Both the position numbers and the translations under genes were made by a program. A DNA stretch of 64,000 nucleotides from Paludicola sp. MB14-C6 (GTDB taxonomy: Bacteria; Bacillota; Clostridia; Oscillospirales; Ruminococcaceae). Shown here piece by piece: positions 26,756-36,210 of the stretch; the first letter of the stretch is position 1, and every line of letters begins with the position of its first letter. Where the stretch lies: NCBI RefSeq assembly GCF_030908625.1, contig NZ_CP133133.1, forward strand, positions 124,001 through 188,000. Direction: 5' to 3'. Below the pieces are notes generated by a model. That model was given only the letters and a program-made list of their open reading frames with translations. It did no database searches and was not told the origin of the DNA.

Positions 26756-29023
26756 ATGCCAATCTACCACAGTGCCTCGGGAAGCTGTGCCGAAGATTTA
26801 TTCATAGAACTATTTTCCGATGCCTTTGGCGCGGAAAAGGCTGGTTATCTCTACTCCCAATATCACTTCTATGACATCTATCAAAACAGTCGTTTTGCGG
26901 ACTTTGTGGTAAATACAGGGTTTAAAAGAGTAGCCATTGAGGTGGACGATGAGGCAAGTCACAACAAAAATATTATTGCTGAAAATAAATTCTATGACCA
27001 CTTGCTAAAGCAAAATAGCATGGTGCACTTAGGTTGGGATGTGTACCGCTTTGCGGTGCGACAAATGCAATCACAACCAGATAGAATTAAGGATGAGTTA
27101 CGTGTATTTTTAGGCACATACCCTCAGTTTAAGGAGATAGAGGACTATTTACCGCCACAAAGGGCAAAGGCAGTGGATGCTGTCAATTTGGAGCTAAAAG
27201 AACATCAAAAGGCGGCACTAAAAGCACTTAACGAGATGAGGTCAAATAGCGAAACTATAGGGCTTTTGTATCATGCAACAGGTACAGGCAAAACAGTCAC
27301 CGCAGTAATGGATGCCAAAAACTGTGGCGGCAGAACCCTGTTTTTAGCCCATACTGTGGAGCTTGTAGAACAAGCAGCAGACACTTTTGGCAAGTTGTGG
27401 AGCAAAGCCACGGTGGGAAAATATGTGGATAGTATTAAGCAGCCCAACGCTCATGTTGTCTGTGGCAGTATTCAAAGTGTTGCACTTAACTTGGATAAAT
27501 TTAAGGATAATGATTTTGATTATCTCATAATTGATGAGGCACACCACACATCAGCCGACACCTATCAAAAGGTACTGAGTTACTTTAAACCCAAATTTAC
27601 TTTGGGGCTTACTGCAACTCCGGAACGTACCGATGATAACACCGTTATTTTGGATATTTTCAAAAAAACGGCTCATAAATTAGACATTCAGACAGCAGTA
27701 GAAATCGGCGAGCTTGTGCCGGTTCGCTGTATTCGAATACATACCAATATTGATTTAACCAAAGTTAGATTTAATAGTGTGCAATACAATATTCGTGACC
27801 TTGAGAGCAAAATTTATGTCCCCGAACGAAATAAGCTGATTGTTGATACCTGGCTTAACTATGTAAAAAACAAGAGAACGGTAATTTTCTGTGCCAGTGT
27901 TAAGCACGCAGAAGAAATAGCTTCTCTTTTTATTGCTGAAAATATTAAGGCTGTGGCAGTATCAGGTAACATGAAAGCCAGTGAACGAAAAGAGCATTTA
28001 GAGAAGTTTGCAGAGGGAGAAATCAAGGTGCTTTGTGCCTGTGATTTACTTAACGAGGGTTGGGATTGCCCCGAAACTGAAGTGCTTTTTATGGCTCGTC
28101 CCACTATGTCAAAGGTACTGTATACTCAGCAACTTGGCAGAGGTATGCGCCTTGCTGAAAACAAGGATAGCCTTATGGTTTTTGACTTTGTAGATAACGC
28201 AAGTCAGTATAATATGCCTCAGTCCTTACACAGATTATTTAGACTAAAAGACTACCGTGCGGGTGCTTTGGCACTTGCACCACAAGTACAAAAGACCGCC
28301 GAAGATGGTTTATATGCTAAAGGTGAACGCCCAGATGCACTAATTGATTGGCCCGTTGATGCTACCGATTATGAAATTGTGAATATCTTTAACTGGCAGG
28401 AAGAAGCGGCTGGGATGATATCACAGATGGAATTTGTCCGCCGTGTTGATGTGCAAACTGAAACCATTGAGAGATATGTACGTGAAGGCAAATTAATCCC
28501 AGATTTAATCGTGCCAATGAGCGAGCATAGAACTTTTAAATACTTTAAAGAAGAAACCCTTGAACGCTATGCAACGCAATATGGTTGGACAATTATAGAT
28601 GACAAAAACCGTAAAGATTTGTTTATGGACATGGTGCGTCAGATGGATATGAGCTATTCCTATAAACCAGTATTGCTGAAAGCTATTATGCTTTATGCCG
28701 ATGAAAAGGGCAGAATCAAGCTTTCGGATATTGTTTCCTATTTTCGTGAGTTTTACGAAAGCCGTCGTCAAAATGGATTTGTAGTAGAAAAGAAAAATAG
28801 TATTTTCGCCAAAGGTGGCTATACCGATAAAGAAGCTGAACGCAATATTCTTTCTAACCCATTCAAACGATTTGAGGATATGAATATGCTCCGCCACACG
28901 AAAACACTTGGCATTGTGGAAATAGACAGCACTATTTGGAAAAATCTCAGCAATGAAGATAAGGCTGAAATTGAGGGGGCTTGCGAGGAGAAGTTGAATG
29001 GGTATTATGCGAGAATGAAGTAA
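26756..29023 (+). CDS. SF2 DEAD/DEAH helicase with N-terminal nuclease-like domain
   Basis: 755 residues; AAGAGGTGACC before the ATG. Residues about 1-110 look like a small endonuclease-type fold (RFADFVVNTGFKRVAIEVDD, D...ExD pattern similar to DUF559/Vsr-like domains); this is inference. The motor follows: Walker A ATGTGKT at 174-180, IIDEAHH, LTATPERTDD, NEGWDCPETE and QQLGRGMR. The C-terminal 250 residues carry no named domain that I can see. Similar helicases occur in type-III-restriction-like defence loci. It starts 12 bases after the NERD gene and is intact, unlike the first helicase of the operon. Confidence 0.88.
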   Translation: MPIYHSASGSCAEDLFIELFSDAFGAEKAGYLYSQYHFYDIYQNSRFADFVVNTGFKRVAIEVDDEASHNKNIIAENKFYDHLLKQNSMVHLGWDVYRFAVRQMQSQPDRIKDELRVFLGTYPQFKEIEDYLPPQRAKAVDAVNLELKEHQKAALKALNEMRSNSETIGLLYHATGTGKTVTAVMDAKNCGGRTLFLAHTVELVEQAADTFGKLWSKATVGKYVDSIKQPNAHVVCGSIQSVALNLDKFKDNDFDYLIIDEAHHTSADTYQKVLSYFKPKFTLGLTATPERTDDNTVILDIFKKTAHKLDIQTAVEIGELVPVRCIRIHTNIDLTKVRFNSVQYNIRDLESKIYVPERNKLIVDTWLNYVKNKRTVIFCASVKHAEEIASLFIAENIKAVAVSGNMKASERKEHLEKFAEGEIKVLCACDLLNEGWDCPETEVLFMARPTMSKVLYTQQLGRGMRLAENKDSLMVFDFVDNASQYNMPQSLHRLFRLKDYRAGALALAPQVQKTAEDGLYAKGERPDALIDWPVDATDYEIVNIFNWQEEAAGMISQMEFVRRVDVQTETIERYVREGKLIPDLIVPMSEHRTFKYFKEETLERYATQYGWTIIDDKNRKDLFMDMVRQMDMSYSYKPVLLKAIMLYADEKGRIKLSDIVSYFREFYESRRQNGFVVEKKNSIFAKGGYTDKEAERNILSNPFKRFEDMNMLRHTKTLGIVEIDSTIWKNLSNEDKAEIEGACEEKLNGYYARMK

Positions 29024-29122
29024 ATGCGGATATAAGACATAACGGTAATTAATGGCTATTTTTTTAACAAGGCTGATATGCCAGTAACTGAATTTAGATT
29101 ATGATAAAATGGAGGTTATCAT

Positions 29123-30955
29123 ATGGGTAGCAATGAAAACACATTAATATGTAAAAGCATTTTTGAGTATATATCGAAAAAGTTATATGATTGGATGGAT
29201 CACGCAATTTTTACAAAGACATCCATAGAAGAATTAGGAGAGCTGTATTACAATCATGTGCTAAGCGTTGTTCAAAATGCAAGTGCAGAATTGTTAAATG
29301 CAGTAATAAAAACTGTAAAACCAAAGAATGTTGAATGTAATAGTACGAAAGATTATTATATTGCATTGTGCAGTATTTTGCATATTAAAAAATTACCATC
29401 TGAAGTGTTAACTGAGGTTGAAAGAGAATATGAAGAAATTTTCGTCCAGAAGTACAACACGGTGTTGCACAAATATCAATCTGAAATTACCAGGATAAAT
29501 ACCAAACTTAACGAAGTAAAGATTGATAGTGATGCAATAAAGAATGCCAAACCAAGCCATTCCTTTATGAGAGATATATCTACTGATGAGCAAAAGCTTT
29601 ATGAACTATGTTCGAAATGTAATTTGCTAAAAACCAGAAAAGAAATGTTAAAATTCGCAATCGACTATTTGAACTCTAAATTATCAGAATTCTGTGATAT
29701 AAACAATGTGCAAAGTGTTGAAAACGCAAAGAAACAGGAAACATTGAAGTTAAGCAAGGTAGAAACTTATGAGGCTAAATTTGCTTTTTCATCATATCGG
29801 GATTATGTTGAAATAGTTGAGGATGATGTTAACAGATCCTATGCTTTATTTTTTAAGGTAAAAATATATGCTATTTTAGAAAATGCTCTAAAGCAATATC
29901 ATTATTCAAGCTATACAAAGTTAGATGATGAAGCAATAAACGAATATAAAAATTATTTGAGTTTAATTCCTAAAATTGATGATTTGTATTTATACAAAAG
30001 CTCAAAACCAAGTATCTATTGTGAAACATTGGAAAAATTTATTACAGACTATGAGGTTATAGATGAGCTAACAAATAATTTAGAATCAAGTGTATGTCTT
30101 AGAGAGCGGAATGGGATATTGATTAAGGCAATTAATTTATATAAACAAGGCGAGTTTGAATTATTCAATAATATTATACCAATTCAAATAGAAGGAATGT
30201 TTGCAGATTATTTAAGAGATACTACAACATTTTGTAGGTTTTCAAAAATGGATATTTATATCAATGCTGTTCTCAAAGATAAAATAAGGCATTTACAAGA
30301 GGTTAATGGCAACATTTATCCAGAATCAGTTGAATATTTCATGTACTATTTTAACAACATGATTCGTAATAAAATAGCTCATGGAAGATATAGTGGAAAT
30401 TCAGAAGAAAGAATACAGGATGAAATTTTTGCTAAAGAATTAATATTGGATATGGGAATGTTGGTATATATGCTGACCAGAAAAAGTGAAACTGAGAAAA
30501 TGTATCGCTTCATTCATGGGTATCAAAAGCACTATAGACAAGTTATTCGTTCGTCAGAACATCCGTGTTTTGGAGCTCTTTTTAATGATATAATTGGACA
30601 GAAACATATAGTAGATTATGATACTATGGAAAAGTACAGACCAATTCAAGTCGCTTATTGGTTAGTAAATCCATATTACGAAAGGATTTACGCACAAGTA
30701 GAAGATAAAAATGATTTATTGGAACTGAGAGATGAGTTTTTAAGCAAAGACTTTTGGGAATATGTGTTACAAAAGCTTGAAGATGTTATAATTCAAAAAT
30801 ATGATTACTTGAATATAAACATGGAGTGTATTTCTGTTGTTAATGGGTTATTTAAATGCAATGTGTCATCTGATGTTAAGCAAATTTTAGGAAAAGTAAA
30901 TTCGGCTTTAAAAAAAATTAGGGATATTCAAATTGCAGATTATGAAAATCAATAA
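29123..30955 (+). CDS. Large protein with HEPN-like RNase motif, family unrecognised
   Basis: 610 residues, TGGAGG before ATG. Mostly helical; coiled-coil-like segment around 120-190. Residues 415-421 read RNKIAHG, the R-N-x3-H signature of HEPN ribonucleases, preceded by FMYYFNNMI and, 60 residues earlier, FNNIIPIQIEGMFADYL, a layout resembling DUF4209-type HEPN proteins. HEPN RNases are toxins or effectors in abortive infection. Placed 99 bases after the helicase and 39 before the next gene, in the same orientation, so it is likely the effector of this operon. The domain call is by motif only; the rest of the protein I do not recognise. Confidence 0.6.
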   Translation: MGSNENTLICKSIFEYISKKLYDWMDHAIFTKTSIEELGELYYNHVLSVVQNASAELLNAVIKTVKPKNVECNSTKDYYIALCSILHIKKLPSEVLTEVEREYEEIFVQKYNTVLHKYQSEITRINTKLNEVKIDSDAIKNAKPSHSFMRDISTDEQKLYELCSKCNLLKTRKEMLKFAIDYLNSKLSEFCDINNVQSVENAKKQETLKLSKVETYEAKFAFSSYRDYVEIVEDDVNRSYALFFKVKIYAILENALKQYHYSSYTKLDDEAINEYKNYLSLIPKIDDLYLYKSSKPSIYCETLEKFITDYEVIDELTNNLESSVCLRERNGILIKAINLYKQGEFELFNNIIPIQIEGMFADYLRDTTTFCRFSKMDIYINAVLKDKIRHLQEVNGNIYPESVEYFMYYFNNMIRNKIAHGRYSGNSEERIQDEIFAKELILDMGMLVYMLTRKSETEKMYRFIHGYQKHYRQVIRSSEHPCFGALFNDIIGQKHIVDYDTMEKYRPIQVAYWLVNPYYERIYAQVEDKNDLLELRDEFLSKDFWEYVLQKLEDVIIQKYDYLNINMECISVVNGLFKCNVSSDVKQILGKVNSALKKIRDIQIADYENQ

Positions 30956-30994
30956 TTTTTTGTAAATTTAATATTTACTACAAGGAGACCCCAT

Positions 30995-31297
30995 ATGCAA
31001 AAAATTAAAATTACCGTAATGAAACAAACTATTTATCCTGACCTCATAGAACAATATGAAAATCCTATTACTCATGCTTGCGATATGGAAGTGGGACAAG
31101 TTTTCATCGCCAACGGTTGGGAAAAGCCCGATGGCTTATGCCAAAGTGCGTGGGACAGTATGTCACCCTTTGTGATGACCCTCGCTCATGGCGGTGGCAA
31201 CTTTTACGACGGGTGGATGAAGAACGAAAAATCTGCTATGATTTCTTGTAACGATGGATTTCGTCCCGTAAGCTTTTATATTGAAGTAATAGAATAA
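30995..31297 (+). CDS. TIGR04076 family protein
   Basis: 100 residues; AAGGAGACCCC before the ATG. KIKITVMKQTIYPDLIEQY at the start, then MEVGQVFIANGWEKPDGLCQ, AWDSMSPFVMTLAHGGGNFY and CNDGFRPVSFYIE identify the TIGR04076 family, small proteins of unknown function common in anaerobes. Last gene before a terminator at 31322, so it closes the operon. Confidence 0.85.
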   Translation: MQKIKITVMKQTIYPDLIEQYENPITHACDMEVGQVFIANGWEKPDGLCQSAWDSMSPFVMTLAHGGGNFYDGWMKNEKSAMISCNDGFRPVSFYIEVIE

Positions 31298-31321
31298 TCA
31301 CATTTCCCCTATTACCACAAA

Positions 31322-31352
31322 GGAGCAAAGTGCATTACAGCACCTTGCTCCC
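31322..31352 (+). terminator. Terminator of the defence-like operon
   Basis: 12-bp stem with one mismatch (GGAGCAAAGTGC / GCACCTTGCTCC) followed by CTATTTTTT. Bidirectional in shape, it also ends the minus-strand ATPase gene. Its right arm contains a 15-base sequence found inverted at 35978-35992. Confidence 0.8.
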
Positions 31353-31358
31353 TATTTT

Positions 31359-32561
31359 TTACTCGTCAAGTAACCAATCTATTAAATTCAAATGCCTTAT
31401 GCCATTGAAATTTGCATTCTTTGGAACTTCGTCTAAGGTCAGCAAGATTTTTGGAAAGTGGTCTTGAATGCTCTCCAGTGGTGAAAGCTCTCGCCTTAAA
31501 GTTGTTTCATCTAAAACCGATGCTGAGATTTGATAATACTCTAAGCCATTAGAATTTTTTGCAACAAAGTCAACTTCTTTTTCAGAAAGCTTCCCAATGT
31601 TGACTTTATAACCTCTGCGAACAAGTTCAAAATAGGCAACATTTTCAATTAAATGCCCTATATCCGAAGCGCCGGAGGAAAGCAGTAAATTACGAATGCC
31701 AGTATCAACAATATAATATTTGCCTAATGTCTTAAGATGCTGTCTGCCCTTGATGTCGAAACGGTCAACCTTGTAAAAAATATAGGCATCGCACAAGGCT
31801 TTCATATAACTGTCAATGGAATTTACAGAGGTCTTTCGTCCTGCGGAGTTTATGGTGTCGCTGATTTTCTTTGTAGAAACAGGACTACCAATACTTGATG
31901 CCATTACTTTCACAATGCTTTCCAAAAGCGATATATCTGTTATTCCTTCACGTTTTGCTACGTCTTTCACTAAAATGGTATTGTAAATTCCGTCAATGTA
32001 GCTTTCCATAATAGGTTCATCTTTTGAAATTGCAGCAAGGTATGGAAACGAACCAAAACGCAAATAATCAGCAAAATGTTCTCTTGTAGATTTATTGCTT
32101 TCGTTGTTTGCGATTACATATTCCTTGAATGATAGTGGTAGCATAGCTATGGTTACATATCGTCCCGAAAGTAGGGTTGCAAGCTCACCCGACAACATAT
32201 AGGCATTGGAGCCTGTGATATATACATCGGTGTTTTCCTTGATGAATAAGCTGTCTACTGCCTTTTCAAAATCCTTGCAGTTTTGAATTTCGTCCAAGAA
32301 AATATAGGTGTATTTATCTTTGCAAAGTCGTTCTTTGATATAGGCATATAGCTTTTTATAATCCAACAGCTCCTCAAAATCCAAGTCCTCTAAGTTGATG
32401 GATATAATTTGTTCAGGCAGAACTCCTGTGGATAATAGATAGTCTTGATACAACTTAAATAGTGTAGATTTACCGCATCTACGAACACCTGTAACAACTT
32501 TTATAATTTGTTTTTCACGCAAACTGATAAGTTCACTTAAATATTCTTTTCGTTCAATCAT
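31359..32561 (-). CDS. AAA ATPase with DUF4143 domain
   Basis: 400 residues from ATG 32561 (GAGGTG six bases upstream; the longer GTG frame starts inside that site). Walker A in TGVRRCGKSTLFK, Walker B YIFLDEIQN, sensor region YITGSNAYMLSGEL, followed by the C-terminal DUF4143 region with DVAKREGITDISLLE and KEVDFVAKNSNGLEYYQIS, a PD-(D/E)xK-like D...Q pattern. These ATPases are widespread in Clostridia with no proven function; some authors link them to toxin-antitoxin or defence. Transcribed toward the defence operon and sharing its terminator. Confidence 0.88.
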   Translation of the reverse strand: MIERKEYLSELISLREKQIIKVVTGVRRCGKSTLFKLYQDYLLSTGVLPEQIISINLEDLDFEELLDYKKLYAYIKERLCKDKYTYIFLDEIQNCKDFEKAVDSLFIKENTDVYITGSNAYMLSGELATLLSGRYVTIAMLPLSFKEYVIANNESNKSTREHFADYLRFGSFPYLAAISKDEPIMESYIDGIYNTILVKDVAKREGITDISLLESIVKVMASSIGSPVSTKKISDTINSAGRKTSVNSIDSYMKALCDAYIFYKVDRFDIKGRQHLKTLGKYYIVDTGIRNLLLSSGASDIGHLIENVAYFELVRRGYKVNIGKLSEKEVDFVAKNSNGLEYYQISASVLDETTLRRELSPLESIQDHFPKILLTLDEVPKNANFNGIRHLNLIDWLLDE

Positions 32562-32732
32562 GGATAACACCTCATTTCAGTTTCAAGTATAGCAAAAAGT
32601 TATATAAATGTCAAAGTTATTTCTCTATAAAATAATAACTTTATAATTCGACATGTTTTTTATTAAAGATTTCAGTAGCTATTATCTATTTGTTGTGGTA
32701 TCCTTTGTGCTTACAAAGGAGGTGCTACAATA

Positions 32733-33050
32733 ATGCCCAGTATCTTAGATGACCTATACCACAGCCTTTACAAACCAACAGAATTTACAGAACTAGAAAA
32801 CTCAATCGAAGAAAATCACAAAATCCTTATTGAACATCTAACAAAAGAAGATAAAAAATTGGTACTTAGAATTATTGATGCCGAAGAAATGATTTGTAAC
32901 TACCAAAGCAAAGAAAGTTTCATACAAGGATTAAAATTTGGCATTGAACTTAAAACAGAATTGCAAAATTACAAAGGCAACAGTGATGAGAGTGAACCCC
33001 TCAATGACTGTGGTCAATCATTTACGACCAAGTGCGACGATGAAACATAG
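32733..33050 (+). CDS. Small DUF6809-like protein of mobile elements
   Basis: 105 residues; AAAGGAGGTGC before ATG. ILDDLYHSLYKPTEFTELEN and YQSKESFIQGLKFGIEL recall the small helical DUF6809-like proteins found on clostridial integrated elements; assignment is from memory and tentative. Acidic C-terminal tail. Role unknown. Confidence 0.6.
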   Translation: MPSILDDLYHSLYKPTEFTELENSIEENHKILIEHLTKEDKKLVLRIIDAEEMICNYQSKESFIQGLKFGIELKTELQNYKGNSDESEPLNDCGQSFTTKCDDET

Positions 33051-33084
33051 ATATAAATTATAAGCAACGATAAAAATGAATATT

Positions 33085-33121
33085 AAAAGAGAAATGGCAT
33101 AACAAGATGCTACTTCTCTTT
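33085..33121. terminator. Bidirectional terminator between convergent genes
   Basis: AAAAGAGAA and TTCTCTTTT arms with further imperfect pairing inside; A-rich on one side and T-rich on the other, placed between convergent genes. Confidence 0.6.
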
Positions 33122-33133
33122 TGCAAATGGTAT

Positions 33134-34447
33134 TTAAAACTTCAATCTCTCCACCGTAATCAGTTTTAAAAATCCTCCCAGTGCTTCATGGACTGCAAAA
33201 TCGCTAAATCTTCTCTTGGAGCAGATGAAAAGTTCACTGTTGTATAGGGGATTGAGTTTCGCAGCGGCCTCTTCAAATTCAACAACCATATCCTTGCCTG
33301 CAATTTCTGTGGTGTCGGATAATATTTTTACAAACACTGCCTTGCTTTTTTCGGGTATGTAGCAGTCAAAGGTATATTCAAAGCCTTTAGTTTTCAGTGT
33401 GTATGGGTTGTCCCTCACTTGTTCAATCGTTGCGTTAGCAACACAGCAAATCAATCTATTACGAATAACTTTGAAACAAGCCTCTCGATAATGAGTTTCT
33501 ACATCTTTCTTTATAAACTGCGGATAAATTTCAGAAAAGAAAAAGGTATCAAACGTTCCAATTTCAATTAAATTTCTGTTTGGATAGATATACTTAAACC
33601 AAATTTCTAAGTAGCTGTTTGCAATGGAGTAGACTGTTTTATTATCAACCTTTGAAGTGATTACATATCCGCAATCAATAAGGGATCCTAAATATTTATC
33701 ACACTTGTTGTAGGCAAAGCCTGTGGATTTGCCTATTTCACTAACTCTGTGATTACCGCAAGCAATGGCATATAAAATCATCATATAACTTTCAGGTGTT
33801 CTAAAACTTGAACGCAGCATTTTTTCCGCAAACGTTAGAAACAGTGAATTTTTATCAAACATCTTTTGCAAATTGTCTTTGAAAGGAACGCTGTCATCAA
33901 ACAATTTAATTAAGGGAACAAAGCCGCCTGTCAGCGTGTGCAGTTCTAAAATTTCTTGGTTACTCCAATTCGGAGTAGCCTTTTTTGTTTTTGCAATGGA
34001 AATTGGTTTCGAGTCGATACAACGAAAAGCCAAATTCAGCTTGTTTGTATTCGCCCCTTGATTAAAAATCAGCACCATAAAAATGCGGTTTCTAATGGTG
34101 GAATTCATAAAATCATTGAGGGCATTGCAAAACTCATTGTCGCTCAAAAGACTTTCAATATCATCAAAAATAAAGATTGGCTGAAATTTTGCAATCTCAT
34201 TTATTTTAGAAAATATTTCGTTCCAGCTGTGAATTTGTTGCTCATCAAATAATGTTTGGGAAAGGAATAACCTTGCCATAGATTCATTTAAGTTTGCAAA
34301 AGAAAAGTAAAAATGCTTTCTCTCTTTTACAAAGTCTAAAGCGAGTTTGGTTTTTCCGCTGCACATTAAACCGGTCAATGCAACAACTGTATTTTGATTG
34401 CTCCATTTGTCATCTCTTGTTTGAAAATAATAAAATTCACTCTTCAA
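33134..34447 (-). CDS. AAA ATPase with DUF234 C-terminal domain
   Basis: 437 residues. Walker A VALTGLMCSGKTKLALDF, Walker B PIFIFDDIESLL, a winged-helix segment (HRVSEIGKSTGFAYNKCDKYL) and a C-terminal DUF234 region with FDCYIPEKSKAVFVKILSD, which has the core of a restriction-endonuclease-like fold. It belongs to the same broad class of stand-alone AAA/nuclease-like ATPases as the gene at 31359 but is a different subfamily. Function unproven. Divergent from the RepA-like gene with 249 bases between. Confidence 0.8.
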   Translation of the reverse strand: MKSEFYYFQTRDDKWSNQNTVVALTGLMCSGKTKLALDFVKERKHFYFSFANLNESMARLFLSQTLFDEQQIHSWNEIFSKINEIAKFQPIFIFDDIESLLSDNEFCNALNDFMNSTIRNRIFMVLIFNQGANTNKLNLAFRCIDSKPISIAKTKKATPNWSNQEILELHTLTGGFVPLIKLFDDSVPFKDNLQKMFDKNSLFLTFAEKMLRSSFRTPESYMMILYAIACGNHRVSEIGKSTGFAYNKCDKYLGSLIDCGYVITSKVDNKTVYSIANSYLEIWFKYIYPNRNLIEIGTFDTFFFSEIYPQFIKKDVETHYREACFKVIRNRLICCVANATIEQVRDNPYTLKTKGFEYTFDCYIPEKSKAVFVKILSDTTEIAGKDMVVEFEEAAAKLNPLYNSELFICSKRRFSDFAVHEALGGFLKLITVERLKF

Positions 34448-34696
34448 ACTCTCACCGCCTTGCTGTCATATCTAAATATGATAATTTGTTTTATGTTTCC
34501 ATTATACTCTTAAATCGCAATAAATCTCAAGGCATTATGAAAGAAAAAGCTTGAAAACCTATTAAAAACAAAGCTGTTTGTAAATAATTTGTGAACATTT
34601 AAAAATTAGGGTGTACAGGTGTAACGTAACTTTGCCTATAGAATTAAAGGGGGAAAAAAGTAAGAGTTATTTTAATTAAGAAGAAAGGATAGGAAA

Positions 34697-35701
34697 ATGA
34701 AAAAAGAATTTAATGTAGTCACAGGTGAAGAACTGCTAAACAAACCACTTCGAGAAATTGAGTTTGTGGTGGAAAATTTAATTCCCAAAGGACTTCATCT
34801 ACTTGCAGGTGCTCCAAAGGTGGGAAAATCGTGGCTTGCACTTTGGCTTTCGCTAATGGTTTCCAAAGGAGAAGATGTCTGGGGAAACAAGGTAACACAA
34901 GGCACAACTTTATATCTCTGTTTTGAGGATAACGAAATTCGTATTCAAAACAGACTGTTTGAAATTACAGATGATGCTCCAAACAGTGTCTGTTTTTGTA
35001 CCGAGCAAGCAAAACTTGAAACCGACCTTGAAGAACGCATCAGAAATTTTGTAAGCGGTCACAGCGATACGAACTTAATTATCATTGATACTCTGCAAAC
35101 AATCCGAAAAGCAAATGTAGATAGCAGTTACTCAAATGATTATTCTGATTTACTGCCTCTTAAAAAACTTGCGTATGAGCTCAACATTGCAATCATTCTA
35201 ATTCACCATTTAAGAAAACAAAAAGACAGCGATAAGTTCAATGAAATTTCGGGCAGTACAGGACTGCAAGGTGTAGTTGACACAATGTATGTTTTATCTT
35301 CTGATGATAAACGAAGTGAGAAATCAACTTTGTATTGTATCGGTCGTGACATTGAGAAACGTGAAATTGAGTTGGAAAGAAGCGAAGAAAATATTTGGAT
35401 TAAAACTAACGACAGCTTCAACAATCCTGCATTTCACTTTTCAGATTTACTCAAAACCATGGTGAAATTCATAAAAGATAAAAACAGTTTTTGCGGAACA
35501 CCTACAGAATTGTCGGCACTGCTCAGTTCTTATAGTGACGATAAATTTTCTGAACGCATTATTTCAAAACATATTCGCCTGCATAAAAAAGAGCTTGAAA
35601 ACCTTGGAATCATGGGAGATTTTCGTAGAAGCAATGGCAAAAGAATTATCGAATTACTGCTGCTTAGTGACGATAGTGACGTTAAAAACCATAGTTCATA
35701 G
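34697..35701 (+). CDS. RecA/RepA-like AAA_25 ATPase of a mobile element
   Basis: 334 residues; GAAAGGATAGG before ATG. Walker A LLAGAPKVGKSWLAL, Walker B NLIIIDTLQTIRKAN, and IILIHHLRKQ with ISGSTGLQGVVDT after it form the hexameric RecA-fold core of the RepA/DnaB-like helicases found on plasmids and integrated elements. C-terminal winged-helix-like part (LSALLSSYSDDKFSERIIS). Probably unwinds DNA for element replication or mobilisation. The gene is followed directly by a GC-richer structured non-coding block that could be its origin. Confidence 0.85.
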   Translation: MKKEFNVVTGEELLNKPLREIEFVVENLIPKGLHLLAGAPKVGKSWLALWLSLMVSKGEDVWGNKVTQGTTLYLCFEDNEIRIQNRLFEITDDAPNSVCFCTEQAKLETDLEERIRNFVSGHSDTNLIIIDTLQTIRKANVDSSYSNDYSDLLPLKKLAYELNIAIILIHHLRKQKDSDKFNEISGSTGLQGVVDTMYVLSSDDKRSEKSTLYCIGRDIEKREIELERSEENIWIKTNDSFNNPAFHFSDLLKTMVKFIKDKNSFCGTPTELSALLSSYSDDKFSERIISKHIRLHKKELENLGIMGDFRRSNGKRIIELLLLSDDSDVKNHSS

Positions 35702-36210
35702 ACTGCCAATTTTGTTGACCCTATCGGCACTTGTAAAACAAAAGCATACTCGCAACCGTTGCCCCGTGTCCGCCCTCGTGTGCGATTATAACTGACAGGT
35801 AGGGTAGTAATGCCATAGCAATAGAAAAGAGCAAATTTGGCGAGATTTGAGGGCGAACGATTTCTTCACCATTCCATAGTTTTAGGGAGGTTGGCTGATA
35901 GAGGAATGTGTCGGCAATGTGCACAACGCATTGGCTTTATTGGGGTGAACCCACCGTTCGATAGCGGTGCAGGATAAAGCAAGGTGCTGTAAACGCACCT
36001 TGCGACCACATCGGACGGCAATGCCGACCGAAGAAACCCCTCTGTTAGGGGACTTTTAGACTAATCAAAAATCACTATTGTGCATTATGCCAAGGTGCTG
36101 TAAAAATTGAAATTGGCTGTTGAGGGTGATGTAAAAGCAAAAATATCCCATAAACTCGAAATTTACAGGGTGACGTTTACAGTGATGAAGCGTAAAAAGG
36201 AGGATTTTTT
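35702..36210. other. Non-coding, GC-richer structured block, candidate element origin
   Basis: 509 bases without a gene. GC-richer than its surroundings by eye. Hairpins: GCAAGGTGC / GCACCTTGC at 35979-36003, CGGCA / TGCCG near 36016-36026, CCCCT / AGGGG at 36037-36051. The string AAGGTGCTGTAAA occurs at 35981 and 36094. It follows a RepA-like ATPase gene and precedes a RHH protein gene, so it may be a replication or transfer origin, or a structured RNA. A 67-codon minus-strand frame at 35721-35924 has no ribosome binding site and is probably spurious. Confidence 0.45.

Noticed and set aside
35721..35924. 67-codon minus-strand frame in the structured block
   Set aside because: No ribosome binding site, lies in hairpin-rich non-coding DNA, composition follows the higher GC of the region; judged spurious.
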